Origin: Streptomyces sp. NBC_00078
GTDB lineage: Bacteria; Actinomycetota; Actinomycetes; Streptomycetales; Streptomycetaceae
DNA length: 64,000 nt
NCBI RefSeq assembly: GCF_026343335.1
Contig: NZ_JAPELX010000001.1
Coordinates: forward strand, 62,001 to 126,000
Direction of reading: 5' to 3'
The number at the start of each line of letters is the position of its first letter. Position 1 is the stretch's first letter. A program made the translations under genes and the position numbers. The notes beneath the pieces were generated by a model. The model ran no database searches and was not told the origin of the DNA. It saw nothing but the letters and a program-made list of their open reading frames with translations. Below are positions 53,860 to 63,115 of this stretch, piece after piece.

Positions 53860-54978
53860 TTGACCGCCATCGACCCCACCGCCCACCTGACCGCGGAGCA
53901 GATCGAGGAGCTCGGCCGCGAGCTGGACGCGATCCGCGACGAGGTGATCGCCGACCGCGGCGAGAAAGACGCCGCCTACATCCGCAAGGTCATCTCGGCG
54001 CAGCGCAAGCTCGAGCTGGTCAGCAGGGGCGTACTGCTGTTCTCGATCTTCCCGCCCGCGTGGCTGATCGGCACCGCCGGTCTGTCCGTGGCGAAGATCA
54101 TGGACAACATGGAGATCGGCCACAACGTCCTGCACGGCCAGTGGGACTGGATGCGGGACCCGAAGATCCACTCCACCACCTGGGACTGGGATCACGTCTC
54201 GCCGGCCGAGCAGTGGAAGCACTCGCACAACGAGCTGCACCACACGTACACCAACGTGATCGGCAAGGACAACGACCTCGGCTACGGCATCATGCGCGTC
54301 GACGAAGACCAGAAATGGCACCCGTTCCACCTCGGCCAGCCGCTGTGGAACTTCATCAACGCCTGCTTCTTCGAGTACGGCATCGCAGCGTACGACCTCG
54401 AACTCGGCAAGAACCTGCACAAGCGCCGCCGCAAGAGCCCGGAGTTCCGCGCGCGGGCCAGGGCCGTGGGCCGCAAGATCCGCAAGCAGGTGCTCAAGGA
54501 CTACGTGATCCACCCGCTGCTGTCGGGCCCGTCGTTCCTCACCACGCTCGGCGCCACGTTCACCGCCAACCTGGTCCGCAACATCTGGTCCCACTCGGTG
54601 ATCATGTGCGGGCACTTCCCCGAGGGCGTGCAGGTCTTCGAGCGCCGGTCGATCAAGGGCGAGACGCGCGGCCAGTGGTACCTGCGCCAGATGATGGGCT
54701 CGGCGAACATCAGCGGCAGCAAGGCCATGCACTTCATGACCGGCAATCTGTCACACCAGATCGAGCACCACCTGTTCCCGGACCTGCCGAGCAACCGGTA
54801 CGCCGAGGTCGCGGTGAAGGTGCGCGCGTTGTTCGAGAAGTACGAGCTGGAGTACGTCACCGGGCCGCTGCCCAAGCAGGTGTTCTCCGCGTGGCGCAAG
54901 GTCGTCCGGCTCTCGCTGCCGAACAAGAAGCCCAAGGTCAGGACGCCGGACCGCGAGCCGGAGCTCGTCGCGGCCTGA
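53860..54978 (+). CDS. Membrane fatty-acyl desaturase (DesA3-like)
   Basis: 372 residues from TTG 53860 behind AGGAG. The three His boxes of membrane desaturases are complete: GHNVLHGQWDW, HSHNELHHTYTN and HQIEHHLFPDLP. Hydrophobic spans lie around residues 55-75 and 215-235. It introduces a double bond into acyl chains using electrons from the reductase encoded just upstream. A hairpin closes the unit. Confidence 0.92.
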   Translation: MTAIDPTAHLTAEQIEELGRELDAIRDEVIADRGEKDAAYIRKVISAQRKLELVSRGVLLFSIFPPAWLIGTAGLSVAKIMDNMEIGHNVLHGQWDWMRDPKIHSTTWDWDHVSPAEQWKHSHNELHHTYTNVIGKDNDLGYGIMRVDEDQKWHPFHLGQPLWNFINACFFEYGIAAYDLELGKNLHKRRRKSPEFRARARAVGRKIRKQVLKDYVIHPLLSGPSFLTTLGATFTANLVRNIWSHSVIMCGHFPEGVQVFERRSIKGETRGQWYLRQMMGSANISGSKAMHFMTGNLSHQIEHHLFPDLPSNRYAEVAVKVRALFEKYELEYVTGPLPKQVFSAWRKVVRLSLPNKKPKVRTPDREPELVAA

Positions 54979-55008
54979 TTCCCGGTATTGATTCAGGTCT
55001 TTCGGCCC

Positions 55009-55028
55009 AACCGGCGGCACCGCCGGTT
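55009..55028 (+). terminator. Hairpin terminator after the desaturase
   Basis: AACCGGCGG-CA-CCGCCGGTT followed by T residues, 31 bases after the stop codon. Confidence 0.65.
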
Positions 55029-55897
55029 TCGGCGGGATCCGTTGCTGACGGTGGGCGGCCGCCGCGGTGGCCACGCACGAGAGCGACGTGCTCGACGAGG
55101 TCGCCGAACGCAGGCTTGCCAACCAGGAACTTGCGGACCGTCAACGCCCTGACGGACCCGACGGTCCTCGAACCGGTGATCGCCGGTGTGACCGCGGGCT
55201 CAAAGGTGCTGCAGGTGCAGGAACAGCTCGACGCGGAGGAGGTACGCCTCGCGCAGGTGAGCCAGGACCAGTGAGCGCCCCCACTGACCTCCGGGTGAAC
55301 ACCCGCTGATCGACTTCGGCGCTTTCCTCATCCCGACGTCGAGACTGCGGCCGCCAGCGAGAGCGCCTGGCCGCGGGTTACCGGCACATCGACACCGCCG
55401 ACAACTGCAGGTCATAAGACCCGTCTCCACTCAGGAGGAACGGCTGCCCCTCGCGAACGCCTGCACGCCCGAGCACCGCCACGGGGTCCCGGACTCCTGA
55501 GCAACCCTCCGAACGGCCTCGGCTCGTCGCACACAGATCCGCGATCAATGGGTGTGTTCGCCACGGGCCCCGGACAACACTCCACGACCAGTCAGAACTG
55601 CACCGTCCGCAGCATTGTCACGTTCTTCGAACGCGGACTCTCGGACCGCTGACGGACGTAGACGCAAACGATGTTGAGGCAAATGACTCTATCAGCGCCT
55701 TCTTCTTCCTCCTCATAATCCATGTGCGACGCGGTTGTATTTCTTCGCACCGACGACGGTCGTGGCCACTCGGGCGAGTCGGACTTCCGCACACCGCCTG
55801 ATCGCACCGGCTCGGGCGACAGGAACTCCGCGTGCCCGGTCTCCGGCCATCACATGGCTTGAACGGGAAATACCCCCACTCGCAGATTGGACTGCTG
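55029..55897. other. Gene-poor stretch with a reductase remnant
   Basis: About 870 bases. A frame ending at 55274 (ALTDPTVLEPVIAGVTAGSK, VLQVQEQLDAEEVRLAQV) looks protein-like but has no convincing start. An aldo/keto-reductase fragment lies at 55305-55410. The part from 55650 to 55740 has lower GC and may be promoter DNA. Confidence 0.4.
55305..55410 (+). pseudogene. Fragment of an aldo/keto reductase N-terminus
   Basis: Three frames in succession give LIDFGAFLIP, ETAAASESA and LAAGYRHIDTADN. These are consecutive pieces of the LGFGVFQIPD.ETAAAVESALAAGYRHIDTA beginning of aldo/keto reductases, with two frameshifts and nothing after it. Confidence 0.6.
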
Positions 55898-56263
55898 ATG
55901 CGCTCTCTCAGGACCCCGAGCCGCATGGTTGCCGCCGCTTCCGCCACCGGCGTGGCGACGCTGCTCGCCATCGCCGTCGCCGCCTCGCCGGCATCCGCGG
56001 CAACCGCTTCGAGGATTGCCGTCAACGGCAATCTCATCTCGGCCGACGCGACCTCCGTGGCCATCACCGACACGACGAACGGCAGCACGGAGTGCTTCGC
56101 CGCCTCGCGCGGAACCACCCTCTTCGCCGACCTGTCGGTGAACAGCGGCGACCGCGTCCACTTCGACATGTACCGGAAGCCCGGTTGTGGCGACTGGAAC
56201 TCCGCCGCCTCCTTCAGCCAGGTTGTGCCGGGCAACGTCTCCCAGACGTGGAACGTGAACTGA
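55898..56263 (+). CDS. Small secreted protein of unknown function
   Basis: 121 residues. Signal peptide (ATGVATLLAIAVAASPASAA, residues 15-35) and a mature part of about 87 residues with two Cys (STECFAASRG, RKPGCGDWNS) that could form a disulfide, rich in beta-forming residues (VNGNLISADATSVAITDTTN, SQVVPGNVSQTWNVN). No family recognised. Start ATG 55898 chosen because it begins the typical basic n-region MRSLRTPSR. Next to a convergent LuxR-type regulator. Confidence 0.7.
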   Translation: MRSLRTPSRMVAAASATGVATLLAIAVAASPASAATASRIAVNGNLISADATSVAITDTTNGSTECFAASRGTTLFADLSVNSGDRVHFDMYRKPGCGDWNSAASFSQVVPGNVSQTWNVN

Positions 56264-56354
56264 GGTTCTTAACACTCTCCGACATCAGGAGCAGCCCGGT
56301 GGTCGCGACGCGGATCGCGCCCACCGGGCCGGTGCGCCTTACGGGCATCGCCCG

Positions 56355-57086
56355 CTACACCAGGACATGAGGCGAGCGCTCCCATTGTCGCGGAGGACCT
56401 TCCCCCGCACTCGGAGGCGGCAAGTGACCCAGCCAGCGCAGTATCGCCTCCGACTGGCTGTGGACCTCCATCTTCATGTAAATGCGAGCAAGATAGTTTC
56501 GAACCGTCTTCTCCGCCAGGAACAAATTCTTGGCGATGTCTCTGACTGATGCCCCGGATGCGAGCAGATCCATGACCTCACGTTCTCGGCCAGAGAGTGA
56601 TTTCGGCCGCTCGGGCATCCTGTGGGCTCCCCCTTCCTTACACCCGCAGCGATTCGGTCCGCCCCTCGCACTGCGGGCGACTCTGAGCTGCTCGGCGGCG
56701 ATCTCAGGATCGAGGATGCTGGTGCCGGCGGAGGCGCAGAAAAGCGCTTCCGTCACCAGGCAGGCGTACTCGTTCTCCAGCAGATAGCTGAGGGCTCCAT
56801 GACTCAGCGCCCTGGACACGTCACCCCAGTCCAACTCAGGTGCCAACACGACCGCGGGAAGAACCCGGCCTCTCGACCCGGCCGAAAAGCGTCCCACTTC
56901 CTCAGCCATGCCTGATCCATGGAAAAGTAACACCTGGTCACGTACCCCGATTTCATGAGGGTGGCGGATCAGGCGCCACTCGATCTCGGCGGGCAGGGGC
57001 GGCCTGGTTCCGTTGCGGCTGACCACGGCGATCGACAGCGAGTCGGCGGAGGCGAGGGGACCCCGAAATCGGGAATCGCACGGCAT
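56355..57086 (-). CDS. LuxR/NarL-type regulator with atypical receiver
   Basis: 243 residues from ATG 57086. The N-terminal part (SLSIAVVSRNGTRPPLPAEI, VRDQVLLFHGSGMAEEVGRF, RVLPAVVLAPELDWGDVSRA, LSHGALSYLLENEYACLVTE) follows a receiver-like strand/helix order, including a GA.SYLLE element, but lacks the Asp cluster and phosphorylation Asp of true receivers. C-terminal HTH: LSGREREVMDLLASGASVRD followed by IAKNLFLAEKTVRNYLARIY. Such orphan regulators read small molecules or act constitutively. Earlier in-frame starts exist; no target is apparent. Confidence 0.8.
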   Translation of the reverse strand: MPCDSRFRGPLASADSLSIAVVSRNGTRPPLPAEIEWRLIRHPHEIGVRDQVLLFHGSGMAEEVGRFSAGSRGRVLPAVVLAPELDWGDVSRALSHGALSYLLENEYACLVTEALFCASAGTSILDPEIAAEQLRVARSARGGPNRCGCKEGGAHRMPERPKSLSGREREVMDLLASGASVRDIAKNLFLAEKTVRNYLARIYMKMEVHSQSEAILRWLGHLPPPSAGEGPPRQWERSPHVLV

Positions 57087-58141
57087 GAGGTACTCCGGTG
57101 CTGGAAACGTACTGTTCTCTGCGACGAGGCCACCCGTGGTGATCTCCGGGAAGCCATCCGCGCTCCGCTCCGACGAGGTACGGGTCGACGGTTGCCGGCA
57201 GCGCTGACGTGCTGTCATGACGCTGGGCGGGCAGCCGGGAGGCCACCGACGGGTACAAAGGATTCTCGGCGGAGGCGAGTTGGTCATCAACTCGGATCGT
57301 TGGAGCGAACAACTCCGAGGTGGCCGACTCGACGGGACGCCCTGCTCCTTCTTCTCGGTCGGGTTCAGACGTAACCGGCCCTCCAGCGTGAGGGGTTGAT
57401 CACCGGTATGAATTCGCCAGCCCAATCAATTCCAGGATTCCAGGTCAATGGCCCCCGTCACCTGAAAGACGGGCTCGGTTCACCCATCAAACACCTCAGC
57501 GTCGCCTGTTGGTCAACTCTGTGGTTGGTCATTGGGGCAGATGCGGCGACTCGACAGGGCTCGTGCACGGCTCTATCCGATGTGAGCTGCCGGCTATGAG
57601 ATACGCCTGTGCGGGATTCGGAACGTGACAACGATTACTGGAGTGTCGGCAACAACTCCTCTCTTCCGCAGCCTCCTTGGCCCCGGCGTTGGACTTCGTC
57701 GACGACGTGTCGCTCTCTTCTCGTCGACGACGTGTCGCTCTCTTCCGTTCCGGTGAGCCAGGGGCCGGAGCTGGACTGAGTGACCGGTTCGGTGGGCAGC
57801 CTGCAACACGAGTTGCCCGTAGTGCGGGCCATGGGCCGGCGAGATGCGGGAGCCAACGGTTCGTGATCGTCGTGGCCGAGTCGACCCGTCCGCGCTGTCG
57901 CATCCAGCAAGGGGCCACACAGCGGCGCCCCAGAGAAAATTTCTATTTTGCTTCCTTTTCGTTTCCCTGAAAAGATGTCTCGCGTCATGCAGCGGTCAAC
58001 GTTTCGGAAACCACTCACGTCGGCCGTGACGGCAGTCCCGGAGTCGGGTCAGGAATGCCGCAATGGCCGCCCCACCAGGCCGCCGGGACATCGTGACTGA
58101 CGGGCCCCGGGGCGGCGCAAGGGAACAGGGAATCTGGAAGG
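57087..58141. other. Gene-poor stretch of about 1 kb
   Basis: No recognisable gene. It contains a tandem duplication at 57697-57746 and an AT-rich segment near 57940-57975 (AAATTTCTATTTTGCTTCCTT) that probably belongs to the promoter of the former LacI gene. Confidence 0.4.
57697..57746 (+). repeat. 25-base tandem duplication
   Basis: A 25-base unit beginning CGTCGACGACGTGTCGCTCT occurs at 57697-57721 and again at 57722-57746, differing only in the last base. Confidence 0.85.
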
Positions 58142-58900
58142 GTGAGCGTGACAACGGACTACCGAACGGGCGAACCGGCGGCTGAAGACCAGCGCCCGCA
58201 AGGAGAAGGGTCCGGATCGGTCACGATCGCCTGCATCGCGGAAGCCGCAGGCGTCTCCATCCCCACCGTGTCGAAGGTGCTCAACCGGCGCACGGGGGTC
58301 TCCGACCAGACCCGCGCCCGCGTTGAAGAGTTCATCACCCTCCACGGCTACCGCAAGCCGATCGCCAATCGCAGCAATACGGTGGAGCTGCTGTTCCGCG
58401 ATCTGGAGAGCATGTGGGCGACCGAGGTCATCCGAGGCGTGGAACGGGTGGCCCGCAAGCACCGCTTCGGTCTGACGGTCACCGAGTCGCTTCCCGCGAC
58501 GGCCAGGCCAGGACCGTTGAGGACACCATCAACCGTCGCCCCAACTGCGTGGTGTCGGTCGCCCAACTGACGCCGGCCGAACGCGCGCAGCTGCACGCCA
58601 AGGGGATTCCCCTGATCGTCTTCGACCCGGTGGACGAACTCCCCGACGACGTTCCCTTCGTCGGCACCACCAACTTTCGAGGCGGCCACACCGCGACCCG
58701 GCATTTGCTGGAGCTGGGGCACCGCCGCATCGCCATGATCACCGGTCCGGACCACCCCGTCTGCCTGACCCGCAAGGCCGGCTACCTCACCGCGCTGGCG
58801 GAGGCCGGCGTGACCGCCGACCCGACGCTACTGGTCCAGGCCTTTCTGCGCCGTGAGGACGGGCACGCCGCAGCGCTGGAGCTTCTGAGGGGTGCGTTGC
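58142..58900 (+). pseudogene. LacI-family regulator, frameshifted and truncated
   Basis: The GTG at 58142 (or 58148) opens a frame with SVTIACIAEAAGVSIPTVSK and VLNRRTGVSDQTRARVEEF, a normal LacI headpiece, then ATEVIRGVERVARKHRFGLT. Near 58495 one base is missing: the next frame continues RDGQARTVEDTINRRPNCVV, IPLIVFDPVDELPDDVPFVG, GGHTATRHLLELGHRRIAMI and TGPDHPVCLTRKAGYLTALA. It ends after ALELLRG near 58895, where the sequence abuts the tail of the opposite GH43 gene. The C-terminal third of the sensor domain is lost. It probably once regulated the GH43 gene. Confidence 0.82.
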
Positions 58901-58918
58901 ATCCGTCGGCTCCGCCGG

Positions 58919-60193
58919 TCAGCGGGTCAGCGGGTCAGCTGAGAGTCCACTGCGGGTTGCTCCGCCCGTCGCAGGTCCACGGTTCGGCCGATTCCGCGCA
59001 GCGGCCGGTCCGGAGCGGCAAAACGCCGCTCGGCGTCCGCACCGGCGGCGTCGCTGCGCTGTGGGTGCCGGAAACAGCAGGTCAACCTCGAGCGTGCAAG
59101 GACCCCTTGAGGGCTCCAAGGGGTCGCTTGTCACTACGGCGGGCAGCGCGTCGACCGGCATACCTGGCGTGCCGCCGGCCGGCACCTGGCCCGTCCACAC
59201 CATGTTGCCGATGCCGTCCGCACCCACCGCGCCCAGGATCGGCCAGCCGTCCACCCAGGTCACCGGCAGCAGGGACAACGGGCGCCCCTCCCAGTCGCCG
59301 TGGCCGTGATGGGTCACGAAGTACCAGGAGCCGTCCGGAGTCTGCACCAGGCCGCCCTGGTTGGGCTCGCGGTCCACCGAGACGTTGACGTGCTCCAACT
59401 GCCGGGTCTCGAACGGGCCGGTGAGGCTGGAGCCGCGGTTCATCATGAGCACCCGGCCCTCGGACTTCACCTCGCTGTAGAGGTGGTAGTAGAGACCGTT
59501 GATCTTGTACAGCTTGTTGGCCTCGCTGCCCGGCGACTGGTGGATGACCGTGGGCGAACCGACCAGCGACTTGCCGTCCTCGGACAGCTTGAACAGGTTT
59601 ATCTTGTAGCTGTCCGAGTAGTGCGTGGTGACCAGGTAACCCTGGCCGTCGTCGTCCCAGAACGGGCACGGGTCGTCCCAGCCGGAGGTCCGCCACACCG
59701 ACGTCAACGGCTCCCAGGGCCCGGTCGGCGACGGGGCCGACGTCATGAAGAAGCCTTCGTCGGGCGTGTTGAAGTACACCCAGTACCGCCCCGCGTGGTA
59801 CCGGATGGCGCCGGCCCACACGCCACGCCCGAAGCGGTTCATCCGGTCCCAGTTCAGCTCCGGTCCGATGCGGGTGACATCGTCGACCGCGCCGCCGAGC
59901 GTCCGCCAGTTGACCAGGTCCTTCGAGTGCAGGACGGCCACGCCGGGCGAGTATCCGAACGTGCTGGTGATGCCGTAGTAGTCGGCGCCGACCCGTATGC
60001 AGTCCCAGTCGCTGAAGTCGCCCGGGAGGACGGGATTGACGTAGGTACCGTCGCCCTGGTCGCCCCACGTGCCGGCCGGAGGAGCCTGAGGTGAGGCTGC
60101 CGCCGCCGTGCTTGGTGGCAGCAGGCCCGGTATCAGAAGCGTCCCGGTGCCGACCGCGGCGAGCCGGCCGAGCTGCCGTCTGGTGATCTCCAC
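58919..60193 (-). CDS. Secreted GH43 beta-xylosidase/arabinofuranosidase-type hydrolase with scrambled C-terminus
   Basis: 424 residues. Twin-arginine-like signal ITRRQLGRLAAVGTG. GH43 blades: YVNPVLPGDFSDWDCIRVGA (base Asp), YYGITSTFGYSPGVAVLHSK, WAGAIRYHAGRYWVYFNTPD, DDPCPFWDDDGQGYLVTTHY and GSEANKLYKINGLYYHLYSE, whose Glu is the expected acid. It resembles the GH43 subfamily of beta-xylosidases/arabinofuranosidases (subfamily 12 type). Those enzymes continue with a second beta-sandwich of about 150 residues. Here the homology ends after VVTSDPLEPSRGP and about 60 Arg-rich residues follow. In the neighbouring frame the same DNA reads GRCAESAEPWTCDGRSNPQW followed by TLS and a stop, the end of a ricin-B domain. 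A deletion has joined the catalytic domain out of frame to another enzyme's tail. Confidence 0.82.
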   Translation of the reverse strand: MEITRRQLGRLAAVGTGTLLIPGLLPPSTAAAASPQAPPAGTWGDQGDGTYVNPVLPGDFSDWDCIRVGADYYGITSTFGYSPGVAVLHSKDLVNWRTLGGAVDDVTRIGPELNWDRMNRFGRGVWAGAIRYHAGRYWVYFNTPDEGFFMTSAPSPTGPWEPLTSVWRTSGWDDPCPFWDDDGQGYLVTTHYSDSYKINLFKLSEDGKSLVGSPTVIHQSPGSEANKLYKINGLYYHLYSEVKSEGRVLMMNRGSSLTGPFETRQLEHVNVSVDREPNQGGLVQTPDGSWYFVTHHGHGDWEGRPLSLLPVTWVDGWPILGAVGADGIGNMVWTGQVPAGGTPGMPVDALPAVVTSDPLEPSRGPCTLEVDLLFPAPTAQRRRRCGRRAAFCRSGPAAARNRPNRGPATGGATRSGLSADPLTR

Positions 60194-60580
60194 GATTCAG
60201 TCCTCCGTCAGGAGTCATCACATGTTTGGCGGTTTTTCGACGCGAAACATAACGTGAAGTCCAGGTTGATGGATAGAAACTCGCTCGAAACATTGGATGG
60301 AAACAGCCCTCCCGCCTTGCACGCCACGCCTAGTGGGCCGACCGCCGGCAAGGGCAGGAAATCCCGTCCCGCGCAGCGGTGCCTCAAACGCAACGTCTGT
60401 CGCCAGATCTTCTGGATCCGCAGCTGTCGCCAGACCTTCAAGATCCTTGAACGGGCGAACCAGCCGAACGCGGAAGGACTCCTTCAAGCGGCTTGACACC
60501 ACATGGCGACATGGGGGTGGGGCCGGGTCGATGCACCAACTGGCGAGCCCTGGGCGCGTATGGCGCGCCAAAGTGCAGCG
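60194..60580. promoter_or_regulatory. Upstream region of the GH43 gene with repeated CGAAACAT
   Basis: CGAAACAT occurs at 60243-60250 and 60286-60293, 43 bases apart (about four helical turns). GATGGATAGAAAC and GGATGGAAAC boxes lie between and after. Probable regulator sites for the leftward GH43 gene; no coding sequence seen in the rest. Confidence 0.4.
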
Positions 60581-61378
60581 CTACCCGAACAGGCGCCGCT
60601 GGATCTCGCGCCGGTAGTCCTCCAGGGTTCTGTCGAGGTGTGCCGCGCTGGCCTGCGCCGCCTCGTCTGGGCGGCCGTCACGGATGGCCCGGTAGATCAC
60701 CTCGTGTTCCGCGACGGCCGCCTCGGTGTTCTCGCCGAGCGTGTCATGGATACCGATGGCGCTGGACTGGCGCTGCAGACGTCGCGCGTCCCGCACGGCG
60801 CTGACGAGGAAGGTGTTGTGCGAGGCCGCGGACACGGCCGCATGGAAGTCGTCGTCCGCCTGGTTGAACTCGTCGACCTGGCCGTGGACGAACCCGTGCC
60901 GGCACTGCTCCACGGCCACCTCGATGGTGCGCAGTTCCGAAGGGGTGGCGCGGGTGGCAGCCAAGCTGCTGGCGGACATCTCCTGGACCCTGCGGAACTC
61001 GAACAGCATCAGCACGTGGTCGATGTCGACAGGACGGAAGAAGCCACCCCAGCGGCTGGTGATGAGCATGCCTTCGTCGTCCGCGACGAACAGGCCCCTC
61101 CCCTTGTGGGCCCGTACGCGGCCCAGCGCCGAAAGGATCTTCACGGCTTCCCGCACCACCGCCCTGCTGGTGTTCAGCCTCTGGGCCAGGTCGATCTCCG
61201 TGGGCAGCCGGTCACCAGCCACCAGCCGCTCCTCAGCGATGTACTCGAGGATCCGCTCCGCCACGATCTCGTACCCGGGACGGTAGTCACGCCGCACGTC
61301 CGAGCCGTTCACCGCAGCGGGCGCGGCGGGAAGGACCTGAGCCGGCAAGGCCGCTTCGATCGCTGGCGTGTCGTCCAT
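60581..61378 (-). CDS. FadR-type GntR regulator
   Basis: 265 residues. A 30-residue Ala/Pro-rich leader, then the winged helix YEIVAERILEYIAEERLVAG, LPTEIDLAQRLNTSRAVVRE, AVKILSALGRVRAHKGRGLF, and an FCD domain with the metal motif DDDFHAAVSAASHNTFL and AAVAEHEVIYRAIRDGRPDE. Divergent from the ABC transporter starting at 61754, with which it shares a 375-base control region, so it probably represses that transporter. Not closely similar to the fucose-operon FadR at 34510. Confidence 0.88.
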   Translation of the reverse strand: MDDTPAIEAALPAQVLPAAPAAVNGSDVRRDYRPGYEIVAERILEYIAEERLVAGDRLPTEIDLAQRLNTSRAVVREAVKILSALGRVRAHKGRGLFVADDEGMLITSRWGGFFRPVDIDHVLMLFEFRRVQEMSASSLAATRATPSELRTIEVAVEQCRHGFVHGQVDEFNQADDDFHAAVSAASHNTFLVSAVRDARRLQRQSSAIGIHDTLGENTEAAVAEHEVIYRAIRDGRPDEAAQASAAHLDRTLEDYRREIQRRLFG

Positions 61379-61753
61379 CTGTGCTCTCCCGGGTGACTGC
61401 GGCGAAGGCGACTGATCGCTGTGGAACCGACAGCATCGTACCTTGGATCAGTTATAAGTCGTACTCATTTTGCCAAGATCCACAACGTTAGCTTGAGGTC
61501 TCCAAGCGCACAAATGCCACTTTTCAGTTAGAACTGTGCACGATCACTTGGTCATCGACCCGAACCCACCAAAGGAACGCCGTCCACACTCTTGACGAAC
61601 CCCTTGATAAGGCGGCTAATTTCTTCCACATCGAAAGCAGCACAGTCGCCTTTTAAGTGTCAGACGTCGGCCAGGGACGGCCCGGCGTCGCCCCTCCCCC
61701 TCGTGCGACCCGCCCATCTGCTCGGGGAACCTGCAAACCCAGTGGAGTCACTC
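61379..61753. promoter_or_regulatory. Divergent FadR/ABC-transporter control region
   Basis: Lower-GC stretch. TTGACG at 61592-61597 and GCTAAT at 61615-61620, 17 bases apart, make a plausible + strand promoter. AGTTATAAGTCGTACTCA (61447-61464) has the TnGTnnNAC-like character of GntR-family operators and lies near the regulator start. A ribosome site GTGGAG precedes the ATG at 61754. Confidence 0.4.
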
Positions 61754-63115
61754 ATGACCGTCAACAAGCCTTCGTCCAGCCCGAAGAGGGCGCTCAGCAA
61801 GAAGCGTGCGGCGCTGCTGGCCGGGTGCGCAGCCACGGTGTTGCTGACCGTGACGGCCTGTGGCGGCGGCAGCACCGCCGGTACGACCAAGGACGGTTTC
61901 GCCCAGGCGCCGCAGAAGGACGGGGCGTTGACCGTCTGGGTGGACGCGACCCGGATGGACGCCGCGAAGCTGTACCAGCAGCAGCACCCGGACGTGAAGC
62001 TGAACATCGTCAGCTACGACGGCGACGCCAACGGATCGAACTACCTCCAGACGAAGGTCCAGCTGTTCAACCGAACCGGCAAGGGCTGGCCGGACGTGGT
62101 GTTCAGCTCCCAGAACAACGAGGCCTCCTGGGCGGTCGACGCGGGCTTCGCCGCTCCGCTCAACAAGGGCCTGATCCCCTCTGCGTCCCTGGGGAAGTTC
62201 GCGAAGGGCGCCAACGACGTCTGCACGGTGGGCGGCACCCTCTACTGTCTGCGCAACGACCTCTCCCAGGCGGTGCTGTGGTACAACGCTCCGCTGCTGA
62301 AGAAGTTCGGCTACTCGGTGCCGACGACCTGGGAGGAGTTCCAGCAGCTCGGCGAGAAGGTGGCCAAGGAGCACCCGGGCTACCTCGTGGGTGACGCCGG
62401 CGACTCCTTCACGCCTGAGATCTACCTGTGGGCGAGCAAGTGCGGCGCCAACCACATCACCGGCCCGAAGGCCGTGTCGGTGAACACCTCCAGCGAGGCC
62501 TGTACCAAGATGGCCAAACTCCTGGACGTGCTGATCAAGAACAAGTCCATGTCCATCAGCGGGGTCTTCAGCACGGACTTCGGCAAGAACAAGGCAGACA
62601 AGGTGCTGCTCATGCCCGGCCCGGCCTGGTACGGCGGCGCGCTGTTCGAGGGCACCTTCAAGACGCCGGCCAAGCAGATAGCGGCGGCTCCCATCCCGCA
62701 GTGGCAGGGAGACAACGCGCCGTCCACCGGCAACGTCGGCGGCGGCACCTGGCTGCTGTCCAAGCACTCCGAGCACGTCAAGGCCGCTACCGACTTCCTG
62801 AAGTGGGTCACCACCGACAACGCCTACCAGGGCAAGAAGGCACCCGGCTTCCCGGCCTACGCGCCCGCGTCCGAGGCCTGGCTGAAGGGGCAGGCGGCTT
62901 CCGGCTACTTCGCCGGCGATCTGAGCGCGCTCTCGGCCGCCGCGTCCCAGGTCTGGCCGGAGTGGGGCTCGGGCCAGTTCAGCCAGGAGGCGATCTGGGC
63001 GGCCACCGTCAAGCCGGGCATCACCCAGGGCAAGTCCATCGCCTCGATGCTGCCCGCCTGGCAGGACTCCATCGTCAAGTACGCCAAGTCCAACGGATAC
63101 AAGGTCGCGCAGTGA
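61754..63115 (+). CDS. Sugar ABC transporter substrate-binding lipoprotein (MalE/UgpB type)
   Basis: 453 residues. Lipobox TVTACGG after a basic n-region. Type II binding fold: LTVWVDATRMDAAKLYQQQH, LQTKVQLFNRTGKGWPDVVF, LRNDLSQAVLWYNAPLLKKF, VPTTWEEFQQLGEKVAKEHP, NVGGGTWLLSKHSEHVKAAT, DFLKWVTTD. This is the family that binds oligosaccharides. The neighbouring GH43 enzyme suggests arabinose- or xylose-containing oligosaccharides (inference). The permease gene starts within its stop codon. Confidence 0.9.
   Translation: MTVNKPSSSPKRALSKKRAALLAGCAATVLLTVTACGGGSTAGTTKDGFAQAPQKDGALTVWVDATRMDAAKLYQQQHPDVKLNIVSYDGDANGSNYLQTKVQLFNRTGKGWPDVVFSSQNNEASWAVDAGFAAPLNKGLIPSASLGKFAKGANDVCTVGGTLYCLRNDLSQAVLWYNAPLLKKFGYSVPTTWEEFQQLGEKVAKEHPGYLVGDAGDSFTPEIYLWASKCGANHITGPKAVSVNTSSEACTKMAKLLDVLIKNKSMSISGVFSTDFGKNKADKVLLMPGPAWYGGALFEGTFKTPAKQIAAAPIPQWQGDNAPSTGNVGGGTWLLSKHSEHVKAATDFLKWVTTDNAYQGKKAPGFPAYAPASEAWLKGQAASGYFAGDLSALSAAASQVWPEWGSGQFSQEAIWAATVKPGITQGKSIASMLPAWQDSIVKYAKSNGYKVAQ

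Noticed and set aside
55898..57086. Possible natural-product cluster suggested by the LuxR regulator and small secreted protein
   Set aside because: No biosynthetic enzyme (PKS, NRPS, lanthipeptide or terpene) is present within the window; the small protein has no precursor-peptide features next to modifying enzymes.
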